Source: Nitrospira sp.
Lineage (GTDB): Bacteria > Nitrospirota > Nitrospiria > Nitrospirales > Nitrospiraceae
NCBI GenBank assembly: GCA_019636835.1
Contig: JAHBWU010000009.1
Location: forward strand, 1-64,000
Reading direction: 5' to 3'
Length of the DNA stretch: 64,000 nt
Positions 63,501 through 64,000 of this stretch are shown here, one piece after another. A model generated the notes under the pieces. That model searched no databases. It saw only the letters and a program-made list of their open reading frames with translations, and had not been told where the DNA came from. The position numbers were made by a program, and so were the translations under genes. The stretch's first letter is position 1; each line of letters opens with the position of its first letter.

Positions 63501-63926
63501 GCCCGTTGCGCTTTTCTTCTCCGGATGCGTGTCGGCATATCGCTCAACGAGGCGCTCTACGGTAGGCTCCATTCTTATCGAGCCAAGAACGACCTGATAA
63601 TAAAGACGATAGTTCGGTCGTGACTTCTCACCCCGTTCCCACGGAAGCGGAGATTCGTTCAGCGACGTGACACGCCTCCGGTCACCTCCGGCCAAATCTT
63701 CAGGTCGGATATAGGTGGGTGGTGAAAGGACTTCCAATGCCGTCCACGCCGAAAGAACATCCTCTGGTCGGTTAGTAATGCCCGGCAAGGGTGAAGATGA
63801 AGGTCTGTCGGGCGGTATCTGAGGACGATGGTCCTCATGCATGCCAGACGTCGGACGGCTTTGGTGTGGTGGAACACCTGGAGGTTCCTGTAAAGTTTCC
63901 CTCGATGACGATGCCACTTTCCTCAA
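60588..63926 (-). CDS. Large SF1 (DNA2/NAM7/UPF1-like) helicase with inserted coiled coil
   Basis: 1112 residues. Superfamily 1 motifs are complete: Walker A GINGPPGTGKTT (357-368), motif II VDESGQA (831-837), motif III IIVGDPVQIEP (853-863), motif V TVHTVQGREAE (1039-1049) and motif VI VAVTRAKE (1078-1085). A long charged coiled coil (about 535-715) is inserted between motifs I and II, and a 330-residue N-terminal region is unassigned. The target could be DNA or RNA; no nuclease domain is evident. The region upstream is outside the window, so a defence-island setting cannot be tested. Confidence 0.88.
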   Translation of the reverse strand: MRKVASSSRETLQEPPGVPPHQSRPTSGMHEDHRPQIPPDRPSSSPLPGITNRPEDVLSAWTALEVLSPPTYIRPEDLAGGDRRRVTSLNESPLPWERGEKSRPNYRLYYQVVLGSIRMEPTVERLVERYADTHPEKKSATGKAMIALVVVNRQGQLVDSPAVGISSFSWGVMSALKGELTDLAGWPDVEPKLMERIEKRLLGVAVGNEDEDELRKRPLTRAALFAAYNALIQELGLPREWVEPPEFAIRSYTYFKDPNPPEPLLMNSFFLEDLTLARRLFSEGKATQNIRRYLGIERPQDGRDLLCNSTALAEAVSPGFTPLARWPGPDRHPLVLLQQAAVNLVFRESKAGGLLGINGPPGTGKTTLLRDLIAGIVAKRAEAMAKFDDPEEAFEHSGQKLKAGDSWIHLYRLNRSLRGFEMVVASSNNKAVENVSAEIPGLDAIASDALELRYFKTLSDALHQSETWGTIAAVLGNARNRSRFKQAFWWDDDSGLNSYLRAAAGSVWEVEVTDQDTGLVERRIPHIVEAEQPPSTREEALKRWKSARKRFLSAMDKIQQWETRLESLRTDVDQLPVMAQVEADAEARRDAATEKARRVDSALVIARQAEAEASRELQHADRELRAHNLTKPRFWARLFRTRSAREWSDTLDALRSNHRRAETQHTKTSTDCRRVEDELQRAVGERENAETAWQTACVQHQQVEQRLAEAQHRHGIVLADAAFFALDNGRRHQMTPWFSPDAQRLRDEVFIAAMAVHRTFIDAAAKPFRHNLGALMNAFTTQMLPGAEKQALLPDLWASLFLVVPLVSTTFASVNRMLGKLPLESLGWLLVDESGQALPQAAVGAILRSRRAIIVGDPVQIEPVVVLPDTLTNAICRRFGVDPEKYAAPMASVQTLGDAASTYRSEFQTKMGSRSVGVPLLVHRRCSEPMFGISNAVAYSGMMVSAKPPQQSDIRNVLGPSRWIHVEGSGEDKWCREEGNEVLRLLHQIAAVHVKPDLYLITPFVIVAERLRQTVRESGVLNGWVDEDDWRWTNERIGTVHTVQGREAEAVIFVLGAPYGAQIGARSWAGGRPNLLNVAVTRAKEVIYVVGNRQLWREAGLFRELDKRLPQP

Positions 63927-64000
63927 TGCCGTAAGTCGCTCAATAACCTGAATGCGTAACCTTCCTGCACGATCAGTTGTCCTATGAGTCAGTTCGTCCT
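63927..64000. other. Right-edge sequence upstream of the helicase
   Basis: 74 bases. They precede the helicase start on the minus strand and may hold part of its promoter or the end of another gene. Nothing is recognisable. Confidence 0.4.

Noticed and set aside
1-64000. CRISPR arrays, rRNA genes, transposases, phage genes
   Set aside because: No regularly spaced direct repeats, rRNA signatures or recognisable mobile-element proteins were seen; the only repeat-like elements are the REPIN-type unit, the AACG tract and the tolC duplication.

Overview
This 64 kb window looks like chromosomal DNA of a Gram-negative bacterium, most likely Nitrospira or a close relative in Nitrospirota. That assignment is inferred from protein flavour and gene content: TlyA/XseBA/YmdB/RNase Y/ZapA linkage, pyruvoyl arginine decarboxylase with agmatinase, a small COX24-like ribosomal-type protein, tandem TolC genes, and a REPIN-like repeat of a type I associate with Nitrospira. 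No database could be searched. Genes are dense and most belong to core functions.

Layout. 0.3-1.5 kb: aat and a rhodanese. 1.5-10.9 kb, minus strand: a long housekeeping run (slt, zapB-like, zapA, a structured non-coding region, rny, ymdB, xseA, xseB, tlyA and a sugar epimerase). Two genes here, xseA and rny, have excellent Shine-Dalgarno sites facing an ACG and an ATT codon instead of ATG. 11-15.8 kb, plus strand: rlmN, an active/inactive pair of M16 peptidases, and larE. 15.8-17.6 kb, minus strand: only the F0 part of ATP synthase (atpZ-B-E-F). 17.8-23 kb: pabB/pabC, a small lytic transglycosylase, nadB and a lipoprotein. 23.1-31.1 kb: a tiny basic ribosomal-type protein, an MsbA-like ABC exporter, an orphan response regulator, an RMD1-family protein, a four-repeat protein, two tandem micro-proteins, a CBS protein and a CYTH-CHAD protein.

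31-43 kb: maf and dus behind a DUF692-type (MbnB-like) protein, a CBS-PilZ protein, a LOG-family hydrolase, a DHH phosphoesterase, a rhomboid protease, a histidine-kinase-like protein that has lost both phospho-acceptor residues, and purE-purK.

43-52 kb is the most unusual locus. Three tandem TolC-family genes, two of them nearly identical over long blocks, are followed by an ABC-exporter-like protein whose ATPase motifs are broken and by an HlyD-type adaptor. A terminator closes the run, and a divergent NhaR-like LysR regulator sits at its head. It has the parts of a tripartite export system, but with an energiser that probably cannot hydrolyse ATP normally.

52-58.4 kb, minus strand, carries a polyamine neighbourhood: a deoxyhypusine-synthase-like enzyme, a DsbA-like protein, a zinc-ribbon protein, an aldehyde dehydrogenase, pyruvoyl arginine decarboxylase, a REPIN-like element, agmatinase and rluF. 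The last 5 kb hold an NCS2-like permease with a different base composition and a large SF1 helicase running to the window edge; these may be accessory. I saw no rRNA, convincing tRNA, CRISPR array or transposase.
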